This document shows, in pieces, positions 1-6,148 of a DNA stretch of 44,189 nucleotides. The DNA is taken from the IMG/VR virus record IMGVR_UViG_3300045999_006359, positions 1-44,189 of that record; one strand, given 5' to 3'. How positions within the stretch are numbered: the stretch's first letter is position 1; each line of letters begins with the position of its first letter. This DNA comes from a virus. The notes beneath the pieces were generated by a model, which had not been told where the DNA came from, ran no database searches, and was given only the letters and a program-made list of their open reading frames with translations. Both the position numbers and the translations under genes were made by a program.

Positions 1-194
1 GAATATGGCCGCCGGACGCAATAGGCCGAACCTGTAGCGCTCCACCCCAAGGGGCAGTTGTTCACCTTGACCACGGCAGGTCTGGCAGCCTTGGCGGGGA
101 CGCAATAGGACCCTTGGACGTACCAGCCAAGGGGGCAGCTGCTGATCTTCGGGACGGGGGTGGTAGCTAGCACCAGCACAAGGGTGAGACTCAT
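1..194 (-). CDS. Small secreted Cys-repeat protein (runs off the left end; completed by the right terminal repeat)
   Basis: Reading leftward from the ATG at 194-192 gives a 63-residue protein once the right-hand copy supplies the stop (TAA at 44065-44063, directly after Arg-Arg-Pro). Residues 1-12 (MSLTLVLVLATT) look like a short signal peptide. The mature part holds two repeats of the form C-P-L-G-W-(4-5 residues)-Y-C-V, separated by an Ala/Val/Lys linker, so four cysteines could form two disulfides. I recognise no enzyme family. Cys-repeat exported microproteins of this kind are usually unannotated. In the left copy the frame reads Pro-Tyr and runs off because bases 1-3 differ. It sits next to a plus-strand terminator in the joined map. 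Confidence 0.6.
   Translation of the reverse strand, partial: MSLTLVLVLATTPVPKISSCPLGWYVQGSYCVPAKAARPAVVKVNNCPLGWSATGSAYCVRRPY
4..129. repeat. Terminal direct repeat, left copy
   Basis: Positions 4-129 are identical to 44064-44189, a 126-base direct repeat at the two ends of the sequence. The base before each copy differs (a at 3, t at 44063). This means either that the contig is circular (or circularly permuted) and was cut with an overlap, or that the virion DNA has short direct terminal repeats. The repeat lies inside the coding region of a small minus-strand gene that becomes complete only when the ends are joined, which favours circularity. The first three bases (gaa) do not match the sequence preceding the right copy and may be assembly noise. 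Confidence 0.95.
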
Positions 195-354
195 GAGACT
201 CTGAATGAGATTTAAGCCATGAATGGGTTTTCAGCGAGGGCGAAGCCCGAGCATGAATGACTTTCTGTATCACACTACAGCCCGATGCGACAAAAGCCAG
301 CTGCTCCAGTGCAGATGTACAGGTTTTGTCGCAAGCCGTGAATGGAAATCCAGG
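195..354. other. Non-coding left-end region with inverted repeats and TGAATGG copies
   Basis: No convincing gene lies here. It holds a 9-bp inverted repeat, GCGACAAAA at 287-295 and TTTTGTCGC at 324-332, with a 28-base loop, and a smaller CTGTA/TACAG dyad around 265-280. TGAATGG occurs at 220 and 339, with variants TGAATGA at 202 and 254. TGAGACTCA at 185-193 is followed at once by a second TGAGACTC. One GCTCCAGT octamer is at 303-310. The density of motifs between two minus-strand genes suggests a regulatory or packaging region, but the function is inference. Confidence 0.45.
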
Positions 355-591
355 CTATGAATGGGTTTTTGGCTCGTTGAGTAGGCGGTCCATCTCGGTG
401 GCTTCGTGCATGGCCATGTGTGCCAGTCGATCCAGGGAATCGTTGAAGCAGTAATAGGAACTCATGAGGCAGGCAACCTGGGTCAGCGTCATGTCTGAAT
501 GGGCCACATAGGCCAGTTCGGGCATGTAGTGATCGAACCAGGCCTTTAGGTCGCTTTGGGCTTCGTTGGTCAGGCGTACCAGGCTGGACAT
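355..591 (-). CDS. Hypothetical protein, 78 aa
   Basis: An ATG-started minus-strand frame with natural composition: an amphipathic, mostly helical protein (SSLVRLTNEAQSDLKAWFDH near the N-terminus) rich in Met, His and acidic residues. No domain is recognised. It lies just downstream of the exonuclease gene on the same strand, about 40 bp away, so it is probably co-transcribed. No strong Shine-Dalgarno is seen upstream of the ATG. CCATTCA motifs encode His-Ser twice in it. It could be a small replication or host-takeover protein; this is a guess. Confidence 0.5.
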   Translation of the reverse strand: MSSLVRLTNEAQSDLKAWFDHYMPELAYVAHSDMTLTQVACLMSSYYCFNDSLDRLAHMAMHEATEMDRLLNEPKTHS

Positions 592-632
592 GGTGGGGTG
601 AATGGATTTCCCTACCTATTGCCGAGTGAGAC

Positions 633-1472
633 TCATAAGACTTGCGGTGAGACCTCCAGGCCCGCAAAGTAGCGCTCCACCCTGGACATGAATGACTCTT
701 CTGCGTCGGCGAGGTCACGAGCCGACATTGAATGGACGTTGGGGGCGCCGCAGCGGCGGGCGAGAACGATGGCTGCTCCAGTTGGCTGGAGGCCGGTTAG
801 ATGCTTGAGGCCGAGGCTGTAGGCCCCGCATTGGTCGATGTATGAATGGCCGGCGGGCAGGCGTTCCAGGCCTTCGTCGTCTTTGGTGGTTTTGCGGCCC
901 ACGCTGGTCTTCCAGTCGGCTAGTACCAGTGCATTGTTTTTCATGCCGATGAGGGCGTCACAGGTGCCCGCGAAGCCTGCAGGGTGGTGGACGCTGAACT
1001 CGGAGGCGAAAATCTCCGTGACGTTATCGGTGATCCAGTCAGACAAGCCGCGGGCGTAGCCTGAGGCGCTCCAGCCAACGCGGGGGACGTTGGGGCGGAC
1101 TTTGGTGAGGGCCCACTGGGTGATCTTGGGCGGGATGCGTGCCAGGCCGTCAGCGTCCCAGTTGATGGCGTTGCGCTTGTTTGCAGTGGAGCGTGCCAGC
1201 TGCTGGGCAGTTTTCAGGAGATATTCAGCTTGTGAATGGGCCATGTTGCCTCGGGTGGCGGCAACGTTTCTTTGTTGTGAAGCCTCGGCCTCGCCGAGGC
1301 GAGCGACCCAGCGTTCCAGTCCTGTCTGGTCGCTAGTCTCCTTTAGGATGTGTGTAACACTATGGTATATGTTGCCGTTGGCGTCGCGGTAGACCCTGAA
1401 TGGGCCAGTGTCGTCACGTTCCAGCCTCCATCTACGCAGTGATGCCAGTGTGTCTTGCGTATTTGAAGGCAT
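633..1472 (-). CDS. PD-(D/E)XK nuclease, RecB/Cas4-like exonuclease
   Basis: A 279-aa protein when started at the ATG at 1472; an in-frame GTG at 1490 would add six residues. I prefer 1472 because a -10-like TAATCT lies 28 nt upstream, the spacing seen at other genes here. Visible signatures of the RecB/Cas4-type fold: RG-x3-H near residue 74-79, an Asp in GTCDALIG (about D172), the DWK triad in LVLADWKTS (about D186, K188) and QCGAY (Q214, Y218) of the QxxxY motif. Such enzymes resect DNA ends for recombination or process replication intermediates. The neighbouring single-strand-binding-like gene fits that role. It carries several CCATTCA repeats within the coding sequence. Confidence 0.85.
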   Translation of the reverse strand: MPSNTQDTLASLRRWRLERDDTGPFRVYRDANGNIYHSVTHILKETSDQTGLERWVARLGEAEASQQRNVAATRGNMAHSQAEYLLKTAQQLARSTANKRNAINWDADGLARIPPKITQWALTKVRPNVPRVGWSASGYARGLSDWITDNVTEIFASEFSVHHPAGFAGTCDALIGMKNNALVLADWKTSVGRKTTKDDEGLERLPAGHSYIDQCGAYSLGLKHLTGLQPTGAAIVLARRCGAPNVHSMSARDLADAEESFMSRVERYFAGLEVSPQVL

Positions 1473-1494
1473 TTGAATAGTTTGTCCCACTAAT

Positions 1495-1500
1495 AGATTA
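1495..1500 (-). promoter_or_regulatory. Candidate -10 element TAATCT for the exonuclease
   Basis: TAATCT on the minus strand, 28 nt upstream of the ATG at 1472. It fits the spacing of the -10-like family seen across this genome. No matching -35 is visible. Confidence 0.4.
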
Positions 1501-1524
1501 CCCTGTCAAGCTTGGTTTGGCAAG

Positions 1525-1547
1525 AAAAAGCCCCCGGTGAAGGGGGC
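1525..1547 (-). terminator. Intrinsic terminator after the ssDNA-binding protein gene
   Basis: On the minus strand GCCCCC, a 6-base loop and GGGGGC are followed directly by five Ts. It lies just after the stop of the gene at 1564-2145 and before the exonuclease promoter, separating the two transcription units. Confidence 0.85.
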
Positions 1548-1563
1548 GATAACTTTCGTGTTA

Positions 1564-2145
1564 TCAAGCAGGCTTGAACGGGTTCGCGCCTGTGAGCAAG
1601 CGCGAAATATCGAAACCTTCGGCCTTGGCTTCAATCCACGCGGAATCAATGTGCTCTTGGCTGCCTTTCTTGCGGGGGACGGGGCGGACGGTGTACTCGG
1701 TGGTGAGGCCGCTGCCCTTTTTGCTGATGTTGAAGTCCCAGGAGAGGAGTTCGGCGTAATCCTCCATTTGGGAGATCGAGTCCAGCTCTTTGAGGATGGA
1801 CTTTTGGGTGATCTGGAGGACTTGGACTTTGCCGGACTCGTAGTTGTAGACGGGGACGGCGATGGCGAATTTGACGTCGACGGTGCCAGGGCCGCCGCGG
1901 CCTTCGCGGGGCTCGAAGTCGCCCATCTCGGAGGTGATGTCCTCGGGAGTGGGCTCGTAGTCAAAGCGGAAGGGCTTCGAGGCGCCGTCGCAGGTGCCCC
2001 AGCACTCGTAGAACTCCAGGGGTTCGTCGGAGAGCATTGCGAAGCGGACGGAGCCGCCGTCGGGGAGCTTGCTGAGCTGCAGGTAACCACCGCCAGCACC
2101 ATTGCTGGAGACGGCTGCCGAGGCTTGCTTTGAAAGGAATGGCAT
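1564..2145 (-). CDS. Single-stranded DNA-binding-like protein
   Basis: 193 aa, ATG at 2145. It has a Gly/Ser-rich N-terminus, then a beta-rich body with alternating hydrophobic and aromatic residues (GGYLQLSKLPDGGSVRFAML, then VDVKFAIAVPVYNYESGKVQ) that looks like an OB-fold, as in phage gp32/gp2.5-type proteins. The C-terminus (GANPFKPA) is short and not strongly acidic, which is atypical for classical SSB. It is divergent from the primase-helicase and next to the exonuclease, consistent with coating ssDNA at forks and during recombination. Assignment is by fold impression and context, with no catalytic motif to confirm it. Confidence 0.65.
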   Translation of the reverse strand: MPFLSKQASAAVSSNGAGGGYLQLSKLPDGGSVRFAMLSDEPLEFYECWGTCDGASKPFRFDYEPTPEDITSEMGDFEPREGRGGPGTVDVKFAIAVPVYNYESGKVQVLQITQKSILKELDSISQMEDYAELLSWDFNISKKGSGLTTEYTVRPVPRKKGSQEHIDSAWIEAKAEGFDISRLLTGANPFKPA

Positions 2146-2181
2146 GGTCGTTTGGGTGTTTTGGGCGTCGCCTGGGTGGCA

Positions 2182-2197
2182 ACTGTGTCACAGTAGC
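2182..2197 (-). promoter_or_regulatory. Promoter/operator motif with 13-bp palindrome
   Basis: On the minus strand GCTACTGTGACACAG, with TACTGT as a possible -10, 50 nt upstream of the ATG at 2145. Bases 2182-2194 (ACTGTGTCACAGT) form a perfect palindrome about a central base. The 15-mer recurs with one mismatch at 11894-11908 upstream of another gene. It is probably a promoter overlapped by an operator; the bound regulator is unknown, although several HTH and RHH genes are present. Confidence 0.5.
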
Positions 2198-2216
2198 ACG
2201 GCCTTGACCGCATGGC

Positions 2217-2256
2217 TAGGCTACAAAAATGCCCCAACGCTGGAGGGCGGTGGGGC
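2217..2256 (+). promoter_or_regulatory. Candidate promoter and leader hairpin of the primase-helicase
   Basis: GCTAGGCT at 2215-2222 matches the GCTANNCT pattern, giving -10 TAGGCT at 2217-2222. It is followed by a hairpin with GCCCCA at 2231-2236 and TGGGGC at 2251-2256, plus an inner CGC/GCG pair. The gene starts 73 nt after the -10, so the hairpin would sit in the 5' leader. On the minus strand the same hairpin is followed by ATTTTT and could stop antisense transcription. Confidence 0.4.
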
Positions 2257-2289
2257 GTGTTTCTTCATCTCTTGTAGGAGTCTAACACT

Positions 2290-4719
2290 GTGTCTTATGC
2301 GACGCAAGACTTGCTGGCGTTTGTGCGCCAGCTGCCGGTAGGGCTGGCGTATGCGCCGATCTATGCCAAGGATCGGTTGCTCCAGTCGGGGAAAGTTTCT
2401 AAGGGCAAGACGCCGCTGGAGCGGGCGCATCATGCGGTGATGACGCCGGCGGACGTGGCGCTGCAGATCGAGCGCAAGCCGGATGTGTTCCAGGCGGTGG
2501 GGGTTTTTACGGGGCCTCGCAGTGCGGGTCTCGTGATTCTTGACGTGGATCGCAATCTGGCGAAGCTGAAAAAGAAGTGGGGTGAGTCGCTGGAGGGTGC
2601 TCCAGTCGTTACGAGTACGAAGGCGAATGCGGCGAAGTACCTGTTTCGGGTGCCTGAGGCCCTGTGGGGGTCGGTGAAGGGTTTTGGGTTGTCGGATACC
2701 GGGGCCGGGTACGAGGTGCTGTGGGGCCGTCAGGGGCTCCTCTACGGGGCTTATCCGGGCTCCAGTGATGGGAAGGCACCGGAGGGGTCATATGGGTTTG
2801 AAGGTGACCTGGAGGCGCTTCCAGAGGCTCCTGAATGGCTTGTGGCGGAGATGAAGGACCACGCCGGCAAGGAGATTGCTGATGGGGGCTTCATCAAGAA
2901 CCGCAAGGCGCTGGATTTCTCGGATCGAGATCCAGCTGAGGTGGCTGAGATTGTGCAGTCGGCCTTGCGGGTGATTCCGGGGCAGGGGGCTGGGAGTCGG
3001 GATCACTGGGTGAAGGTGGGGATGGCGATCCACTCGGAGTTGCCGAACGACCTGGGCTTGACGCTGTGGAGTGCTTGGTCGGCTGAGGATCCTGAGTATT
3101 CGGAGGAGTGGTCGGACTCCAATCCCTGTGAGGAGGTATGGAGGTCGTTCAAAAAGGGGCCGGTGACGCTGGGGACGCTGTTTTGGATGGCGGACCAGCA
3201 GATGCCGGGGCGGTTGTGGCTGTCCGAGGATCTGCGGAAGGTTGTGGCAGGTGCTGAGACAGACAGCGTTACTCGGATAACTCAGGCAACGCTTAACTTT
3301 GAGCAGGCCATGCGCCGTGTTACAGAGGCCATGGCACTGGAGGATCCAGGCCAGCGCAATTTTGAGTTGAACCAGATAACCATACAGTCTGGTTATAGAG
3401 ATCAAGCAAAACTTGAACAGGTTTATGTTGATCACGTCGGTTTCAAAGAAAGCCCCGGACAGTTGACACTCGATACCATCAAACAGTACGTAACTCCGAG
3501 GGAATATTTAATTCCTGACGTGTTACCTAGACCAGCTGTGGTTGTTGTGTATGGAGCTGGCGGCGATGGTAAATCCATGGCGCTGTGGACACTGGCTAAA
3601 CACGTTGTCGAGGGTTTGCCGTTTGTTGTACGCGGGAAACCCATGCCGGTACAGCAGGGCGGTGTTGTGATTCTTAACGGTGATCAACCGATTGCCGATT
3701 TGGTTGAGCAACTGGAGGAATGCGACTACCCGTTGGACGAGCGCACGCTGCTACGGCCTGATTGGTCACTGCAGTACTACGCGCAGTTTGTGGATTTGAT
3801 GAAAAAGCGTAAGCCATCTTTGGTAATTATTGACTCTCTTATCGGGTGCTCCGGAGGTAAAGCGTTCGACGAGAATAAGTCTGAGTTTGCCATGCCTTTA
3901 TATTGGCTGACTCGCGGTAACGGTGTTCTATGGCCTGCGGCAACAATTATGGTCATTCATCACGCAAATAAAACTGGTGGTTTTAGAGGTACATCGGCTA
4001 TCAGGGATGCGGTCACTGAAACGTGGAGTTTGAAGCGGCCAGAAGAGGGTAAAAGCGACTTGGGTAAGGCCCACCGGTTAATCACCATCGAAAAATCGCG
4101 TTGCGGTCGAAGTGGGACCCAGCTGCTGATGCAGCAGGAAAAGGACTTGAGCTATTCGATACGGGATTACACACCGGAAGTGGATGAAACGGATACCACG
4201 CCGGCTAGCCACACGGACAGGGTGCTCCAGCGTATCCGCACTGGTTATCCACGCTGGTACACCCGTACAGACCTCAACTCCGACCCTTTGCTAGGCGGGA
4301 GTACGGCAGCTACCAGAAAGGCCCTCCAGCGCCTTGTTAAGCGGGGACTGCTGCGGGTGGAAGAACACTCCACCGATCGAGGTGGGAAACCGATCCAAAC
4401 GTTCCAGGCTGTACTGGCTTGCACGCGCGGAGAGGGTGGAGATGTGTCCCATTCAGGGCAAAACCCTTCTGCTGGAACGGAAAAGCAATGGGACACCCAG
4501 TCCGCAAAGCCGGAAGTGTCCCATTGCTCCGTGCTCCCTAACGAGGCAATGGGACACACCGACACCCGAGAAACCGGGTGTCCCATTGCAAAACGCAGTG
4601 GTGATACTGGTTTTGACCTCAATGGGACAGTTGCTGAGTATCCCCGCGCGAGGGATGAACGCACAGACGCGGAACTAGATGCGCTTAAAAATGCATCAAG
4701 CAGTGCATGGTCTGTGTAA
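2290..4719 (+). CDS. Bifunctional primase-polymerase / AAA+ replicative helicase
   Basis: 809 aa from a GTG start; AGGAG at 2276-2280 gives good spacing. The N-terminal ~200 residues resemble the archaeo-eukaryotic Prim-Pol domain, with the metal-binding DVD at D85-V86-D87. Residues ~210-310 resemble a primase C-terminal (PriCT-type) helical domain. Residues ~400-640 form a RepA/DnaB-like RecA-fold ATPase: Walker A GAGGDGKS at 422-429, Walker B LVIID ending at D515, and a following HHANK motif. The C-terminal ~170 residues include a winged-helix-like segment (~640-700) and a low-complexity tail. That tail (codons ~719-780) is encoded by six alternating iterons, so its sequence may be constrained by DNA function. 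It would prime and unwind DNA for the phage DNA polymerase A. Confidence 0.92.
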   Translation: MSYATQDLLAFVRQLPVGLAYAPIYAKDRLLQSGKVSKGKTPLERAHHAVMTPADVALQIERKPDVFQAVGVFTGPRSAGLVILDVDRNLAKLKKKWGESLEGAPVVTSTKANAAKYLFRVPEALWGSVKGFGLSDTGAGYEVLWGRQGLLYGAYPGSSDGKAPEGSYGFEGDLEALPEAPEWLVAEMKDHAGKEIADGGFIKNRKALDFSDRDPAEVAEIVQSALRVIPGQGAGSRDHWVKVGMAIHSELPNDLGLTLWSAWSAEDPEYSEEWSDSNPCEEVWRSFKKGPVTLGTLFWMADQQMPGRLWLSEDLRKVVAGAETDSVTRITQATLNFEQAMRRVTEAMALEDPGQRNFELNQITIQSGYRDQAKLEQVYVDHVGFKESPGQLTLDTIKQYVTPREYLIPDVLPRPAVVVVYGAGGDGKSMALWTLAKHVVEGLPFVVRGKPMPVQQGGVVILNGDQPIADLVEQLEECDYPLDERTLLRPDWSLQYYAQFVDLMKKRKPSLVIIDSLIGCSGGKAFDENKSEFAMPLYWLTRGNGVLWPAATIMVIHHANKTGGFRGTSAIRDAVTETWSLKRPEEGKSDLGKAHRLITIEKSRCGRSGTQLLMQQEKDLSYSIRDYTPEVDETDTTPASHTDRVLQRIRTGYPRWYTRTDLNSDPLLGGSTAATRKALQRLVKRGLLRVEEHSTDRGGKPIQTFQAVLACTRGEGGDVSHSGQNPSAGTEKQWDTQSAKPEVSHCSVLPNEAMGHTDTRETGCPIAKRSGDTGFDLNGTVAEYPRARDERTDAELDALKNASSSAWSV
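4444..4630. repeat. Six alternating iterons (candidate replication origin)
   Basis: An octamer core GTCCCATT and its complement AATGGGAC alternate at 4446-4453 (+), 4487-4494 (-), 4518-4525 (+), 4548-4555 (-), 4580-4587 (+) and 4621-4628 (-). Core centres are 41, 31, 30, 32 and 41 bp apart, close to 3 or 4 helical turns, and the spacing is symmetric. Sites 2-5 share the 12-mer GTGTCCCATTGC or its complement. A further 7-bp hairpin, ACACCCG/CGGGTGT, sits between sites 4 and 5 (4562-4581). Iterons inside an initiator or replication gene are a known origin design (lambda O gene). Origin function here is inference. Confidence 0.75.
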
Positions 4720-4731
4720 ACGGGTGTAAAC

Positions 4732-4773
4732 TGATGCGGCCTTACGTACTTTGTATGCGCCGCATCACTTTTT
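4732..4773 (+). terminator. Hairpin with T-run; its loop holds the next start codon
   Basis: TGATGCGGC at 4732-4740 pairs with GCCGCATCA at 4759-4767 (9 bp), with an 18-base loop and TTTTT at 4769-4773. It lies 13 bp after the primase-helicase stop. The ATG of the next gene (4755) is in the loop, so this element could act as a terminator, a translation-repressing hairpin or the operator of the ribbon-helix-helix protein it precedes. Confidence 0.65.
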
Positions 4774-4952
4774 CGTGTTCTTCAGAAACTTCCGCGCAAC
4801 TCGACTGGCTCTGTGCTCAAACGATGCGGAAGCCTTCAAATTTGCTCAGCTTGTTGATTCACCAGGAACTCGACAAGCATCTAGACAGCCTGTCCGCAGA
4901 AGCGCGGCTAGACGCACTCGATTTAATTTATGGGCAACCTGAATCCAACTAA
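4755..4952 (+). CDS. Ribbon-helix-helix (CopG/Arc-like) DNA-binding protein
   Basis: 65 aa from ATG 4755; in-frame upstream starts exist. It has the layout of an RHH repressor: a short N-terminal strand with alternating residues (RRITFSCS), a first helix (SAQLDWLCAQTM) and a second helix (PSNLLSLLIHQELDKHL), then a helical tail. RHH dimers bind short inverted repeats. The 9-bp inverted repeat that flanks its own start codon is an obvious candidate operator. No strong Shine-Dalgarno is seen. Its target and regulon are unknown. Confidence 0.65.
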   Translation: MRRITFSCSSETSAQLDWLCAQTMRKPSNLLSLLIHQELDKHLDSLSAEARLDALDLIYGQPESN

Positions 4953-5004
4953 CTTGCTCCTAGGGCTGCTCCGGGTTGCCGGGTGGCTGTTGTGGAGACC
5001 TTCG

Positions 5005-5283
5005 ATGGCGACGCCAACCAAGCCCAAGCGCGAACCACGGCCTCCTCGGAGGCCCAAGTTCACCTTCGCCCAGTACCCGGTGCCGCCGGAGGTCCACAGC
5101 ATCATCCGCACCACCTGGTACAAGAACGGCAAGACCGTCGAGGTGGACGAGATCCGGGTGATGGAGTGCCCGGATGCCATCAACGTCTTCCACTACCTCT
5201 GTGGTGGGGCGCTGAAGCAGGGTTGTGACGTCACCGTGCTCACCACCTACGAGCCCGAAGAGCTGGGCGTGCCATCGCCGTGA
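5005..5283 (+). CDS. Hypothetical protein, 92 aa
   Basis: ATG 5005 is preceded by GGAG at a good distance. An upstream ATG at 4930 would extend the frame into the preceding gene and encodes an unlikely hydrophobic leader. The N-terminus is Lys/Arg/Pro-rich (ATPTKPKREPRPPRRPKF). The remainder (YPVPPEVHSIIRTTWYKNGK and on to a Cys-containing C-terminus) looks like a small globular alpha/beta protein. No family is recognised. The stop overlaps the next start (TGATG), so translation is probably coupled. Confidence 0.6.
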   Translation: MATPTKPKREPRPPRRPKFTFAQYPVPPEVHSIIRTTWYKNGKTVEVDEIRVMECPDAINVFHYLCGGALKQGCDVTVLTTYEPEELGVPSP

Positions 5284-5627
5284 TGGGATTGTTACGGATT
5301 ACAACAGCGTGGCTTGCCGGATGGCCACTACTGTGCAAGGGTAAGGGGGTTCAACCAACGGGGGAGGCGCCTGTCTCCCTCCCACAAATGACCCACCAAA
5401 CAATCCTTCCTCCCGAAAATCTCAGCACCTGGTACTTCGCGATTCGCTGGGCTCGGTTTTCGCTGGAGAACCAGACGGCCCAGGCTGAGCGGGAAGGCTT
5501 CTCGACCGACTACAACAACGAGGTCATTCGCCAGCTGCTGACCATCGAGGACACGCTCCAGGCTGACTGGGACGCCTACATGGAGTCCATCACGCAGAAT
5601 CAGCCGGAGGTGGCTAGCCATGTCTGA
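5283..5627 (+). CDS. Hypothetical protein, 114 aa
   Basis: ATG 5283 overlaps the upstream stop (TGATG), which argues for coupling. A later ATG at 5388 would give 79 residues and removes an odd, weakly hydrophobic N-terminus. The C-terminal part is helical and acidic (QAEREGFSTDYNNEVIRQLL, then TIEDTLQADWDAYMESI). No domain is recognised. Its end overlaps the next gene by 8 bases. The start choice is uncertain. Confidence 0.55.
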   Translation: MGLLRITTAWLAGWPLLCKGKGVQPTGEAPVSLPQMTHQTILPPENLSTWYFAIRWARFSLENQTAQAEREGFSTDYNNEVIRQLLTIEDTLQADWDAYMESITQNQPEVASHV

Positions 5628-5874
5628 TGTTGTGTCTGTCGAAAGTCTTGATTGTGGTGCTGATGACCTCTGCTCTGTTGTGGCTGTCGTCGATGATGCT
5701 GCTGTTGTCATGCCGGCAACGCAGTTTGAGCCGGAGGAATACGGGCCTGCCTTGTGCAGAGGCACCTTCTACCTTCAAGATGACGAAGTGATCCCCACAG
5801 ACGATGTCGAACTCAGCGAATTCGTCGCAGACCGCGTCCTCTACTGGCAGGTCATCGACACGTCAGATTACTGA
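5620..5874 (+). CDS. Hypothetical acidic protein, 84 aa
   Basis: ATG 5620 overlaps the end of the previous gene. It is strongly acidic throughout (many Asp and Glu, e.g. DDEVIPTDDVELSEFVADR) with a Val/Ala-rich N-terminal stretch. Small acidic phage proteins are often inhibitors or DNA mimics of host enzymes, but nothing in the sequence shows that here. It is part of the overlapping plus-strand early gene cluster. Confidence 0.6.
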   Translation: MSDVVSVESLDCGADDLCSVVAVVDDAAVVMPATQFEPEEYGPALCRGTFYLQDDEVIPTDDVELSEFVADRVLYWQVIDTSDY

Positions 5875-6121
5875 GTCCTTGGCCCGCTTCATCCGCAACG
5901 AGAACGACTACGACGACTGGGATTACGGGACTGAGCCGATTCCACACGACACTTCTTGGGTTCCGCCGGGCAGCGTGCTGCATCTGTATGCTCACCTGCT
6001 CCAGCGCTTCCAAGAGGAGGAAACCGTCAACATGGCCCGCCTTGCGGCCTTGGCAGTCACCGAGATTCTCACTCTCCCACCTGAGACTCTTTTGAGACTC
6101 TCCAAAACTTTCGTCCCCTAG
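5804..6121 (+). CDS. Hypothetical protein, up to 105 aa (start uncertain)
   Basis: The frame is open from an ATG at 5804, which lies well inside the previous gene and encodes a Ser/Thr-rich leader. The convincing part starts near 5879, just after the upstream stop, where a TTG begins LARFIRNENDYDDWDYGTEP. It is acidic and tryptophan-containing, with a helical C-terminus (HLYAHLLQRFQEEETVNMAR). No family is recognised. Its stop is followed immediately by the -10-like TACACT of the next gene. Confidence 0.5.
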   Translation: MSNSANSSQTASSTGRSSTRQITESLARFIRNENDYDDWDYGTEPIPHDTSWVPPGSVLHLYAHLLQRFQEEETVNMARLAALAVTEILTLPPETLLRLSKTFVP

Positions 6122-6127
6122 TACACT
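6122..6127 (+). promoter_or_regulatory. Candidate -10 element TACACT
   Basis: TACACT begins 27 nt upstream of the ATG at 6149, the same spacing as in other members of the -10-like family. Two TGAGACTC octamers lie about 28-40 bp further upstream. Confidence 0.45.
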
Positions 6128-6148
6128 AACCACGTTTTCAATCTGACT

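Noticed and set aside
1537-2133. Plus-strand open frame opposite the ssDNA-binding-like gene
   Set aside because: Asp/Val/Gly-rich shadow; terminator and neighbours support the minus-strand gene.
4444-4630. CRISPR-like array
   Set aside because: Repeats are 8-12 bp, alternate in orientation and lie within a coding sequence; no leader or cas genes.
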